DNA of 64,000 nucleotides, from NCBI RefSeq assembly GCF_017741935.1, contig NZ_JAGHMH010000028.1, positions 744,001-808,000 on the forward strand. Reading direction: 5' to 3'. Positions 45,000-53,746 of this stretch are shown piece by piece. The position numbers and the translations under genes are program-made. The DNA is from Rhizobium sp. 16-449-1b. GTDB taxonomy: Bacteria; Pseudomonadota; Alphaproteobacteria; Rhizobiales; Rhizobiaceae. A model generated the notes under the pieces. That model was not told the DNA's origin, searched no databases, and saw only the letters and a program-made list of their open reading frames with translations. Position 1 is the stretch's first letter, and the number at the start of each line of letters is the position of its first letter.

Positions 45000-46103
45000 A
45001 TGCGCTTTACATCGTTGGTTTTCGCATTCCTTTCAGCCATTCTTGTGCTCTCGACTTCACCCCGTTTCGCGCTCGCTTGGGGCGATGAAGGGCATGAAAT
45101 CGTTTGTCAAATAGCATATCTGGAGCTATCGCCGTCGGCCCGCCAGCACGTCGACGCGCTGATCGCGCAGGACACCCAGTTCCGAGAGTTCGCCAAGTCT
45201 TGCACTTGGCCAGATCATCCCAGGCAACGCCCAAGTGAGCATTTTCTGAACGTAGACCGGTCGGCAAAGCAGGTGGATCCTGCGCAGCCGTGCGGCGGCG
45301 CCGCGAAATGTGTCGTGTCGGCGATCGTGAACGATACCAGGGATCTCGCCGCGTCTCCCGATGGCGCCGAGGCCCTCAGATTGATGAAAAGCATCGGCCA
45401 CTGGGTAGGAGATGTTCATCAACCGATGCACGTTTCCTACGAAGACGATCGAGGAGGAAACAAGGTCTATGTGACTGGGCCTTGCGACGATAATTTGCAC
45501 TCAGTCTGGGACACGTGCATCTTGAACGAGACGATTGGGCCAGATGCTAACTCTGTCGCGATCGATCTGCGCAGCGAGGTCACTCCGCAAGATCGTACGA
45601 ATTGGATTCCATCCGACATTACCCTCGACGCTTTACTGGGTTGGGCGGACGAGTCCCTGGCGATAAGTCGATCGCCAGATGTTGAGTACTGCATCCTCAA
45701 AGGCGACGTCTGTCAGTATGACGAGAGTCGCGTCAAGTACGACAACCAACAGACCCGAAGCGTCGTCGTTGACCAATCCTATCTCCAAAGACAATCCGAT
45801 ACAGTGAGGACACGCTTGAAAATGGCGGGCATTCGCTTGGGCGCGCTGCTCGAAAAGGTCTTTGGCGAGAACGACCAAGTGGTGGCAGCACGCAGTCTTC
45901 GAGAGTTCTCGCTCAAGCAGATAGTAGAGGCGAGGAATACGCCGACGGCCCCGGTCGGACAGCGGCAGTTGCCGACGTTGACGCGAACCCTGATGGTTCC
46001 GGCGATCCAGCCGGCGGTTGATGCTCGGCAACAGGAAGTCGACGATTTGACTGCTCGAGTGAAGGAGCTCGAAGCACAGATCGCGGTGTTAAAAGGGCAG
46101 TAG
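45000..46103 (+). CDS. S1/P1-type secreted nuclease
   Basis: 367 residues. Signal peptide (FLSAILVLSTSPRFALA) would leave WGDEGHEIVCQIAYLEL as the mature N-terminus, whose Trp and His are zinc ligands in S1/P1 nucleases. Further ligands are in SIGHWVGDVHQPMHVSYEDDRGGNKV and LHSVWDTCIL. Degrades single-stranded DNA/RNA or 3'-nucleotides. A helical C-terminal tail (VDARQQEVDDLTARVKELE) is an additional coiled-coil-like piece. AGGAGGGG is the ribosome-binding site. Confidence 0.9.
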   Translation: MRFTSLVFAFLSAILVLSTSPRFALAWGDEGHEIVCQIAYLELSPSARQHVDALIAQDTQFREFAKSCTWPDHPRQRPSEHFLNVDRSAKQVDPAQPCGGAAKCVVSAIVNDTRDLAASPDGAEALRLMKSIGHWVGDVHQPMHVSYEDDRGGNKVYVTGPCDDNLHSVWDTCILNETIGPDANSVAIDLRSEVTPQDRTNWIPSDITLDALLGWADESLAISRSPDVEYCILKGDVCQYDESRVKYDNQQTRSVVVDQSYLQRQSDTVRTRLKMAGIRLGALLEKVFGENDQVVAARSLREFSLKQIVEARNTPTAPVGQRQLPTLTRTLMVPAIQPAVDARQQEVDDLTARVKELEAQIAVLKGQ

Positions 46104-46281
46104 TGCTTCCACGCAAGAAGCGTAGCGGCGGCCCTTTATGCCGCTGCGCTCGTGGGTCGATCAAGGTACGCCGGGGGCGGGCGCCCTTTTGCATTATGAA
46201 TGTTCCGCGGGAAGGGCGCATCGCCTCCGCTTCTCCAATGCGATCCTATCCCTTTACTGAAACCGACACTAGGAGATTGCC

Positions 46282-46761
46282 ATGAAGGTGACGATTCATA
46301 ACACTGGCCAAGTTGTAGAGTTCAAGGGCAAGAAAGTACTCCGCATCATTGCATCTGGTGCGGTTGGACCAAGCACGGCGAACACCCGTATAGATTGGAG
46401 CGAACTCTATTATGTTCGCGAGACTCCAGAGGAGGTGGCCGCAATGGCGGCCGCGGAGTTGCCTACGCTCGTCCAGTTTCTGACACCTGGGGGTAAGCCT
46501 GTGTGGGTGAATGGCGCAAAGGCTCACGGCCCGAAGCATCTGTTCAAGCAAAGTCGAACTGGAGGGATCGAATCGGCCATCACGATCGATGGAATAAAGC
46601 CATTTCAGTTTCTGAGTACCGCGCCAGAGGAGGTCGCTGCCGTGATCGACGCGGCGGGCGGCGAGGTACTTCCCATACTCAGTGACGAGATGGTCGACCA
46701 TCTCCTCAAAAGCATGCAGAACCTTACGATGCCGATCGAAGATCCTGACCTTGGCTATTGA
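46282..46761 (+). CDS. Unrecognised 159-residue protein
   Basis: ATG 46282 follows GGAGATTGCC. The protein is soluble, with two similar APEEVAAV/TPEEVAAM helices (residues ~52 and ~113) that suggest an internal repeat of a small alpha/beta module. No family recognised. No signal peptide. Confidence 0.7.
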   Translation: MKVTIHNTGQVVEFKGKKVLRIIASGAVGPSTANTRIDWSELYYVRETPEEVAAMAAAELPTLVQFLTPGGKPVWVNGAKAHGPKHLFKQSRTGGIESAITIDGIKPFQFLSTAPEEVAAVIDAAGGEVLPILSDEMVDHLLKSMQNLTMPIEDPDLGY

Positions 46762-46858
46762 AATCGTTCGGCTGTTTTCGTCAGGGAGAGCATGAAAAGC
46801 TAAGCTCATTTTCGCGATTGACATTGCCACCCTAAGCCGAAGTAACAAGGAGGCAGAA

Positions 46859-47923
46859 ATGAATCGCCGCGCCATTTTTCTCCGTGGCCTGGTTATCGGA
46901 GCAGCCTGGTTGGTTGCCGCGTGCTGCCATGCAGAGATCAAGGTCGTCGCAGGACCATTGTCGGCCACCGGTAACTTTCACCTTGACGACAAAACGCGTC
47001 GATCAATCAGCGGCGTCTCCTGTCCGGCGGTAGTCGATGGGAGCCGCGTCTGCTTGGTCGCGTTCGACGAAGACGCTGAAGCGCGGACAATCGAGATTAG
47101 CGATTCCAAATACAAAGCACATAAAAAGTCGGTCCAGTTGGGACCTAGCAACATCGAAATGGACAGCGAGGGTGTCGCTGCCGATGACAAATACTACTAT
47201 GTCACCGGCTCCCATGCCAACAAGCGGAAGCACTGCGAGGATAACCAAGGCAGCCATCGACTGGTCAGGATCGCATACGATCAGAAGACCGGGTTGCCGC
47301 TCCGCAAGTCTGGTGAACTGCAGGACATAAACGACCAGTACGACATTGAAGATGCACTCCCGGACAATCTTCGCAATTCAGTTGGAAAATGTCTCGGGTC
47401 TGTGGGCGATGGCTTCGACATCGAGGGTCTTGCCGCGTACAACGGCAAGCTCTACGTCGGCCTCCGCGGCCCGACGCTTCGTAACCCGGCCTCAGAGTTT
47501 GGCGCGCTGGCCTACATCGTTGAAACCAGCGTTTTACCCGCTGACGCTGGCCGATCTCGGAAAGAACCCTTTATGGTCGCGGTGCCACGCGGCGCCGCGA
47601 TCCGCGATATGGCATCAGTTCGTGGTGGAATACTGCTCTTGCTTGGGCCCGACGACGACAATCATGAAGTCAACTGGTCGATTTCACTCTGGCGAGTCGA
47701 TGATCACGTTGACAGGAAGTATCCCGTTGCCACCGTCGACCTAGGTGTTCTGGACCTTTCGAAAGCACTTCGAGGCGATTGCGATGAGACGGTCAAACCG
47801 GAAGGAATGGCGGTCCTGGCTGAAGGCGCAGAGGGGGATGTTGAGCGCTACCACCTGGCGATCTTTTCAGATGGCATGTGTGACGGCGGGCCCGTGATCG
47901 TAGATGCTACGAGGTCGCAGTAG
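46859..47923 (+). CDS. DUF3616-type secreted protein
   Basis: 354 residues with a signal peptide (RGLVIGAAWLVAACCHAE, a Cys near the cleavage point allows lipidation). Repeated strands (ISGVSCPAVVDGSRVCLVAFDEDAEARTI; NIEMDSEGVAADDKYYYVTGSH; GFDIEGLAAYNGKLYVGLRGP) form a beta-propeller-like fold, matching DUF3616. Function unknown; the family occurs in rhizobial genomes. GAGGCAG precedes the start. Confidence 0.8.
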   Translation: MNRRAIFLRGLVIGAAWLVAACCHAEIKVVAGPLSATGNFHLDDKTRRSISGVSCPAVVDGSRVCLVAFDEDAEARTIEISDSKYKAHKKSVQLGPSNIEMDSEGVAADDKYYYVTGSHANKRKHCEDNQGSHRLVRIAYDQKTGLPLRKSGELQDINDQYDIEDALPDNLRNSVGKCLGSVGDGFDIEGLAAYNGKLYVGLRGPTLRNPASEFGALAYIVETSVLPADAGRSRKEPFMVAVPRGAAIRDMASVRGGILLLLGPDDDNHEVNWSISLWRVDDHVDRKYPVATVDLGVLDLSKALRGDCDETVKPEGMAVLAEGAEGDVERYHLAIFSDGMCDGGPVIVDATRSQ

Positions 47924-48109
47924 TTTTGCAGCCAGCATCTAAGTACTGCGGCCTTGCATCTCGGCCCGATGACCTTCAGCTCTCAGCATGTTCCCCACCC
48001 AACGCTCGGGGTCCGACTAGCCCTCACGTATAGTTACGTCCACGCGGCCGCTGCTCTACACTGATCCACAAATCCAATGGACAGTTTGCGCTAGCGCGGG
48101 AGAAGCCTC

Positions 48110-48757
48110 ATGGAAGACCAAAGAACCCGCTTCTTGGCCGGTGTCGTCGTTCCTGATACCGACGTGGTGAGGCGTGCGCTGGAGTTTGCTGAGGACAGGT
48201 GCGAAACCTATCTCTTCAATCACGTGGTCCGCTCCTGGTTGTTCGCGACCAGCATCGCCTCCATACAGAACGTTGAATACGATCGAGAGGTCGTCGCGAT
48301 CGGTACGCTCCTTCATGACGTGACACTGAACATGTCGTTTCGCGGCCCAAGACGGTTCGAAGTCGAAGGGGCGGATATTGCCAGACAGTTTGCAATCGAC
48401 GCCGGGCTTGACGCGCGCAGAGTGCAGTTGGTCTGGGATTGCGTAGCCCTGAATTCGACGCCGTCGATAGGCCTCTACAAGGAGGCAGAGGTCTCTCTGT
48501 GCACCGCGGGAATATGCCTGGATGTGGTGGGTCTCGGGTACGAAAAGATCTGTGCAGTCGAGATGAAGGCGATCACTACGGCCTTCCCAAGGCTTGAGAT
48601 GAAGAAGAGAATGACGAAGTGCTTTTGTCACATGGTCGAAGCTGCGCCGCAAACTGCGCACGACAATTTTCTTCGAGACTTCGGAGCACGCTACGTAAGC
48701 GGATATTCACCGCCGTCGTCCGTCGATTTCGTGATGAACGCCCCCTTCGACAGTTAA
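48110..48757 (+). CDS. HD-domain phosphohydrolase-like protein
   Basis: 215 residues. The HD pattern is present: NHVVRSWLFA, then IGTLLHDVTL, with an Asp later (WDCVAL), consistent with metal-dependent phosphohydrolases. Substrate unknown (nucleotide or cyclic nucleotide hydrolysis are common in the superfamily). Two Cys in the KCFCHM stretch are unusual. ATG after GAGAAG. Confidence 0.8.
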   Translation: MEDQRTRFLAGVVVPDTDVVRRALEFAEDRCETYLFNHVVRSWLFATSIASIQNVEYDREVVAIGTLLHDVTLNMSFRGPRRFEVEGADIARQFAIDAGLDARRVQLVWDCVALNSTPSIGLYKEAEVSLCTAGICLDVVGLGYEKICAVEMKAITTAFPRLEMKKRMTKCFCHMVEAAPQTAHDNFLRDFGARYVSGYSPPSSVDFVMNAPFDS

Positions 48758-49128
48758 GATCAAACCGGCACTTCGAGTGAGGGCTGCATTTTCGGGCAGT
48801 GCTGCGATCGCATGTCCTGGCTCTACCGCAAGCCGCCTCCATGTCGGGCAGGCTTGCGACTATGCGAGACGTCGGTGCACTCTGGCCCACCCGGCACCTC
48901 CTCTCTCATTCTGGTCGCCCAGAACCAACGATCGGCTCAGCCCTAAACCTTAGTTTCATTTCAGGTGGGTGCGGGCGACGATAAGTTCCGTGCGAGCCGC
49001 CACCAACCAAGAGCTCGAACCGGCGCAGGTCGGATGCAAATCGAGCGCAACATCTCCAACGACACGCCGCCAGGCGTGCCGACGGAGACGTGTGGCCGGC
49101 TGTCACCCAAGAACCATAGGAGCGCTTC
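48758..49128. promoter_or_regulatory. Long upstream region of the second metallo-beta-lactamase gene
   Basis: 371 bases without a supported gene. It contains CCTAAACCTTAG (48942-48953) about 175 bases ahead of the coding start, followed by GGTGGGTGCGGGCGACG, similar to the sequence after the matching motif at 63669. Confidence 0.45.
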
Positions 49129-50094
49129 ATGTCGCAGTCAGAAACCAAAATTATCTCGGGCCCGCCGCAGAGCAAGATTCCGGACTCGAATGCCTTTCAC
49201 CCCGGCAAAGATGGTGCGAGCGAGCTCGTTCCGTCTCGCTACGCTCTGAAAATCGGTGACATCGACGTCATGGTCGTCAGCGATGGCGTTCTGCCCCTCC
49301 CGACGCAGATGCTTGGTCACAATGCTGATCCCGCCGTTCGTGCCACCTGGATGGCGAACATGTTCCTGCCGGCCGATGCCTTCGACTGGCCCTTGAACGC
49401 TGTCGTCGTTCGCAGCGGGAAGCAGACCATCCTTCTCGACGCCGGCCTCGGCCTCGATCCGGACCTGCATCTGCCGCGCGCCGGACAGTTCGTCCAGCGT
49501 CTCGCTGCAGCCGATATCGACCTCTCTGCGGTCACCGACATCGTCCTGACCCATCTGCATATGGACCACATCGGCGGTCTGCTCGTTGAAGGCGTGAAGG
49601 AAAAGCTCCGTCCGGATCTAAAGATTCATGCCGCCGCTGCCGAGATCTCGTTCTGGGCGAACCCCGATTTCTCGCTTACGGCGATGCCGGAAGGCTTCCC
49701 CGCGGCGCTTCGTGCAACCGCCAAGCACTTCCTCGAACTGTATCACGACCAGATCCAGACGTTCGATGAACAGTACGAAGTTGCTCCCGGCGTCACGGTC
49801 CGTCGGACCGGCGGACACACCCCTGGGCATGCGGTGATCCGCGTCGCTTCTGGAGAAGAGGCGCTGACCTTCGCGGGCGATGCGGTCTTCACCGTCGGCT
49901 TCGACCAGCCGGACTGGTACAATGGCTTCGAACACGATCCCGCGGAAGCAGCTCGCGTCCGTGTCGACCTTCTTCGCCAGCTCGCAGATACCCGCGAACT
50001 GCTGGTGGCGACGCATCTTCCGTTCCCATCCCTGGGGCGTGTCGCAGTCGCCGGCGACGCATTCCGTTGGGTGCCGGTGATCTGGGATTACTGA
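49129..50094 (+). CDS. Metallo-beta-lactamase-fold hydrolase (paralogue)
   Basis: 321 residues; HLHMDH (142-147) plus RTGGHTPGHAV and FAGDAVF supply zinc ligands. Roughly half of the residues match the 36141 protein, including the start of the mature domain (PSRYALKIGDIDVMVVSDG). No signal peptide. Terminator-like hairpin follows at 50201-50231. Confidence 0.85.
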   Translation: MSQSETKIISGPPQSKIPDSNAFHPGKDGASELVPSRYALKIGDIDVMVVSDGVLPLPTQMLGHNADPAVRATWMANMFLPADAFDWPLNAVVVRSGKQTILLDAGLGLDPDLHLPRAGQFVQRLAAADIDLSAVTDIVLTHLHMDHIGGLLVEGVKEKLRPDLKIHAAAAEISFWANPDFSLTAMPEGFPAALRATAKHFLELYHDQIQTFDEQYEVAPGVTVRRTGGHTPGHAVIRVASGEEALTFAGDAVFTVGFDQPDWYNGFEHDPAEAARVRVDLLRQLADTRELLVATHLPFPSLGRVAVAGDAFRWVPVIWDY

Positions 50095-50200
50095 CGTCAT
50101 GTATCGGGCGTTGAGCGACAGCCGAGGCGTTTCCCCACGGCGCTGGTAGCCTCGCGCCCGTTGCTATGATGGCAACCCTGTAGTCCATCATAGTCAGGAG

Positions 50201-50231
50201 ACGAGGTCCGGGCGAAGGCTCGGGCCTCGTT
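50201..50231 (+). terminator. Terminator-like hairpin after the 49129 gene
   Basis: ACGAGGTCCGGGC pairs with GCTCGGGCCTCGT over a GAAG tetraloop with two mismatches, ending in GTTTGG; a separate small hairpin (CTATGATGG at 50164-50172 with CCATCATAG at 50185-50193) lies upstream. Confidence 0.5.
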
Positions 50232-50387
50232 TGGCGTTGCCATAAGGTCGCTCCAACCGCCGAGGTGGATCCTGTTCGTCCCGCTCGTTGGCGGGTTCCC
50301 CAACGTACGTATATCTCAATTTCCATGTGACGGCGCCGTAACTTTCGATGTGCCGCAGTTTCCGCGGCCTACAATGGAGAAACGACC

Positions 50388-50801
50388 ATGTTCAGAGTTC
50401 TAACGATGGCCGCGATGGTGGTGTTGACGGCCGTGACGACGCCGATGGCTGCCCAGAAGGCACACAATTCGAAAATTACGGTGGTGTTCGATCAACCGCT
50501 TCCGAACGTGCCAGGCAAGAGCATGCGGGGCGTGGTCGTTGAATACGGCCCAGGCGGCTTCAATCCTTCGCACACCCATGCCAAGAGCGCATTCATCTAC
50601 GCGACGGTGCTCGAGGGAGAAATCAAGAGCAAGGTGAACGGTGGGCCGACGGCAGTATTCAAGGCTGGTGACAACTGGGTCGAAAAGCCCGGCGACCACC
50701 ATCTGGTCAGTGCCAACGCCAGTGACACGAAGCCCGCCAAATTGCTCGCGGTATTCGTCGTCGACACGACCGACAACGAACTGACCACGCCGGACCCCTG
50801 A
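50388..50801 (+). CDS. Secreted cupin-fold protein
   Basis: 137 residues with signal peptide (LTMAAMVVLTAVTTPMAAQK). Cupin core: GGFNPSHTHAKSAFIYATVLEGEI and EKPGDHHLVSANAS supply metal ligands. Related to small periplasmic cupins of unknown substrate. GGAGAAACG precedes ATG. Strong terminator at 50971-51005 ends the transcript. Confidence 0.85.
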   Translation: MFRVLTMAAMVVLTAVTTPMAAQKAHNSKITVVFDQPLPNVPGKSMRGVVVEYGPGGFNPSHTHAKSAFIYATVLEGEIKSKVNGGPTAVFKAGDNWVEKPGDHHLVSANASDTKPAKLLAVFVVDTTDNELTTPDP

Positions 50802-50970
50802 TATCCCATCCGTCCGTTCTAGGCGGACAAACCTTGGTATAGTGCGCACCAGGGCCAGCTTGCGCTAATATCTCACCGTCGAGATCGCGGTTCTCCCTCT
50901 CCCAAGCGGCTTGACCTATCCTCGGTCCACCACCCCCGTTCCGAGGAGGGCGGACTACTTTTCCGCCGAT

Positions 50971-51005
50971 GGGGCCGCTCTCCGCCAGAGCGGCCCCACT
51001 TTTTT
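50971..51005 (+). terminator. Rho-independent terminator
   Basis: A perfect 11-bp stem GGGGCCGCTCT/AGAGCGGCCCC (50971-50981, 50987-50997) with a CCGCC loop and an ACTTTTTT tail. About 170 bases downstream of the secreted cupin, on the plus strand. Confidence 0.85.
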
Positions 51006-51085
51006 CACCGAGAGGCATGAATTGCCGAGAGGCCGCACACGCCGGTATAAGCGGTAGCGCGCGCTCCGATCGCCGGGGGCGTCGG

Positions 51086-51568
51086 TCAATAGCGATAGGT
51101 GACGCCAACCTTGATCACCGGGATGTACGGTGGGCGATAAATTCGTCCGACACGGTCTCCGGCTTTCAACTGAAGCACGACGAGGCAATTTGCCGACAGT
51201 TCGATTTCCGCAGGAACAATCATTGTTGCCTTGGTCCGAGCCTTCGCATCCACCACCCAGGAGGACTTCGCCTCAAAGTCCATAACAAGCAGACGGGCAT
51301 CGCTATGATCGTGCCATTCTCCAAGCTTGGTCGTGGGGTACTCCCATTCTAGCGCCGAAACGCGGCTGGCGCGCTCGATGCGGAATTCCGGGCCGAGGAC
51401 AACGCCATTGTTCCAGACGCCGCCTGTGAGAGCCACCGGGCCGGGTCCCTCGGCATTCCATCGAGCGCGAAGCCGGCCGGCGACCTCCCGAGGCCTTTCT
51501 AGTGCGATGGTTTCGAGTGCCTGGGCGAAGCAAGGATCTTCGGACGATAGATTGTGCTGTATCAACAT
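51086..51568 (-). CDS. Unrecognised 160-residue protein
   Basis: ATG 51568 gives MLIQHNLSSEDPC...; a TTG at 51637 would add 23 residues. The sequence has many beta-type alternations (LEWEYPTTKLGEWHDH, RLLVMDFEAKSSWVVD, TYRY end). Repeated W/Y motifs suggest a beta-sandwich or phage-tail-like small protein. A single plausible match (DUF6266-like) was considered but is not certain. Ribosome-binding site is weak. No neighbours support a function. Confidence 0.5.
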   Translation of the reverse strand: MLIQHNLSSEDPCFAQALETIALERPREVAGRLRARWNAEGPGPVALTGGVWNNGVVLGPEFRIERASRVSALEWEYPTTKLGEWHDHSDARLLVMDFEAKSSWVVDAKARTKATMIVPAEIELSANCLVVLQLKAGDRVGRIYRPPYIPVIKVGVTYRY

Positions 51569-51640
51569 TAAGGGATCCAGGAAGTTTGATCCTATGAACC
51601 GTAACGCACGGTAGCTTAAGATTTTGAGGAGGAGCAATTT

Positions 51641-51679
51641 CGGGCCGACGTAGGAAACGGGTTTCCGCAGGTCGGCCCG
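51641..51679 (-). terminator. Long hairpin after the hook gene
   Basis: CGGGCCGAC (51641-51649) pairs with GTCGGCCCG (51671-51679), and inner GGAAAC with GTTTCC (51653-51658/51661-51666). It lies just beyond the flgE stop on the minus strand; no long T-run, so terminator-like but of modest strength. Confidence 0.5.
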
Positions 51680-51710
51680 AGGCCGTAAGTGCTACGTGTC
51701 CAAATGTCGG

Positions 51711-53009
51711 TTAGCGTTTCAGATTGACCAGAACGTCAAGAATGTCGGAGCCGGTCTGAAACACCTTGGAATTCGCCGTGTAGCTTCGTTGCGCTTCAAC
51801 CATCGTCGTCAACTGATCGGCGAGATCGACGTTGGAAGATTCCAAGGATCCAGAATTGATCACTCCGAGGCCATTGGTCTGCGGGAAGCCGGTGACGGTT
51901 ACGCCAGAATTTCCATTTGCCGAGTAGGCGTTGCCATTCAGTGGCGTCAGCATATCCGGGCTCGCAACGGTGGCGAGGGGTATGCGATAGATGGGCTTGG
52001 CATTGCCGGACTTGTACGTTGCGTAGACAGTCCCATCCTTATCGATCTTGATGTCTGTCACTGCACTGGGGGCCTGGCCGTTGAGCTTGCCGTCCCCGGA
52101 GAAGTCGGAGGCGACCTGTGTCATCTTGCTGAAGTCCATCCCGATCGTATTCCCGGTTGTCGGGTCATCGATTATCAGGGCGCCGGCGCTAGTCTGAACG
52201 CCCTTGCTGTCGAACGTCAACGTCTCGACTGCCACCGGATCAGTTGAGTAGGGGAACGGACTGTTGCCGGCCGCAGCGTCGGCATGCCGGTACATCGCGA
52301 CTTCCCAGGAGGAGTCAACAGGGGGGGCTGCGGTCGGATCCCCTTCTGCGGTTTTCGTGAAGTACACATCGTACATCACTGTGTTCCCGAGTTTGTCATA
52401 GCCGACGACGGACATCTTCTTGGTGTCACTGGTCGTGCTGGATGGATCGTTTTCACTCGGCAAGGTATCCGATCCTGCCGGGGCAACCTCTGCGTTCGAG
52501 TCCAAGTTGCCTTGGAAGGTACCGTAGGTGGTGGGGATTGCGACCAAGCCGCCAAGGTCCTTCACATTGATCGGGACAAGGCCATCGAAGCCGTTGACGA
52601 CGACTGATGGCGCGCCGGAGGTGTAAGGGTAGCCCATCAGCGTGAAACCTGCTGAGTTCTTTAGATTGCCAGTGCCGTCGGGCAAGAAGTCGCCAGCTCG
52701 AGTAAGAACCGTCGTCCCGTCGGCGGCCTGGACGATGAAAAACCCGTCGCCCTTGATCGAGAGGTCGCTACCCGAGGTGGTGGAGACGTAGTTGCCCTCC
52801 TCGGAGATCGAGTAGCGGGTCGTGCTTTCGACGCCGCCAGAATTGTAGTTCCCCGAGGAACCAGGCATGACAAGCGACGAGAAAGACACGGAGGCGCTCT
52901 TGTAGCCCACGGTGTTCACGTTTGCGATGTTGTCAGCGACCGTGCTGAGGCGGTTAGCTTGGGCGTTCATACCGGAAATCGCCGTCTTCATGCTGCCGAA
53001 AATGCTCAT
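51711..53009 (-). CDS. flgE: Flagellar hook protein FlgE
   Basis: 432 residues. N-terminal MSIFGSMKTAISGMNAQANRLSTVADNIANVNTVGYK is the rod/hook family signature; the C-terminal SSNVDLADQLTTMVEAQRSYTANSKVFQTGSDIL is the FlgE end. AAGGAG precedes ATG. It lies outside any flagellar cluster, alone except for an EF-hand protein 42 bases upstream, so it is an orphan copy. Could assemble a second hook or act as a surface protein. Confidence 0.9.
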   Translation of the reverse strand: MSIFGSMKTAISGMNAQANRLSTVADNIANVNTVGYKSASVSFSSLVMPGSSGNYNSGGVESTTRYSISEEGNYVSTTSGSDLSIKGDGFFIVQAADGTTVLTRAGDFLPDGTGNLKNSAGFTLMGYPYTSGAPSVVVNGFDGLVPINVKDLGGLVAIPTTYGTFQGNLDSNAEVAPAGSDTLPSENDPSSTTSDTKKMSVVGYDKLGNTVMYDVYFTKTAEGDPTAAPPVDSSWEVAMYRHADAAAGNSPFPYSTDPVAVETLTFDSKGVQTSAGALIIDDPTTGNTIGMDFSKMTQVASDFSGDGKLNGQAPSAVTDIKIDKDGTVYATYKSGNAKPIYRIPLATVASPDMLTPLNGNAYSANGNSGVTVTGFPQTNGLGVINSGSLESSNVDLADQLTTMVEAQRSYTANSKVFQTGSDILDVLVNLKR

Positions 53010-53051
53010 GTAAATTCTCCTTTGACCGATGATTTTGTGCTGATGGCGGGA

Positions 53052-53486
53052 CTAGCTTCGCTTCAGCGAAAGGCGCTGAGCGTATCCGGCGTCGAGGTGC
53101 CCGATCGAGACTGGAAGGATCTTCTCGTAGCCCTCGCGAAGTTCGCCTTCGCCAACCGAGCCGCTGTCGTGGGGGTCGAGCGTCGCCCATCGCCTCTCAT
53201 TGGCCTCGGTGTCGTTGGGACGATCGTTCATTTGTGCCAATCGAGCTTGGCCATCCATGAACTCAGCTTTTGTGACTCTCCCGTCTTTGTTCGTGTCGGC
53301 CCAATCCATTGATTGCTTGGCCATGCGAGCGTGGAAGTCCGAGACGGCTTCCTGATCGGATTGAGTGGTCGGCGTCTGTGGTGCCGGGCTCCTTGTGAAC
53401 GAGATCCCTTCGTCCGTGATCGATGGCGCAGTGCGAGGTTTGGGCGAAAAAAGACCGTAAATTGAACTATCTGATCCAATTTTCAT
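53052..53486 (-). CDS. EF-hand protein in the flgE transcript
   Basis: 144 residues. An EF-hand loop (DTNKDGRVTKAEF) is canonical; a second (DPHDSGSVGEGEL) is partly degenerate. A Pro/Thr-rich linker (RSPAPQTPTTQ) precedes it. No signal peptide. AAGGAAA precedes the ATG. The small spacing to flgE suggests one operon, so Ca2+ may affect hook assembly, which is inference. Confidence 0.7.
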   Translation of the reverse strand: MKIGSDSSIYGLFSPKPRTAPSITDEGISFTRSPAPQTPTTQSDQEAVSDFHARMAKQSMDWADTNKDGRVTKAEFMDGQARLAQMNDRPNDTEANERRWATLDPHDSGSVGEGELREGYEKILPVSIGHLDAGYAQRLSLKRS

Positions 53487-53746
53487 GGAGCGCGTTTCCT
53501 TGGCTGAGCGGGGTAAGTGCGCGAAAACTGGTGCTGGCGGCTTGCTTCAAACTTGCCAAAAACGCGCATCGGGGCCTTATGTTGCAACCGCAACCATATA
53601 GGCCGTCGTTGCCTCACCGCGGGGGCGTTTTGCAGAGCGTACGACCACTCGGAAGCCAAAAACGGGTGGCTCAAACGACTGTATAGCTAGTCCGCTGCGG
53701 CCGCGGCTGGCCTATTGCGGTGGAATCGAACTGCGAGGCGATATCC

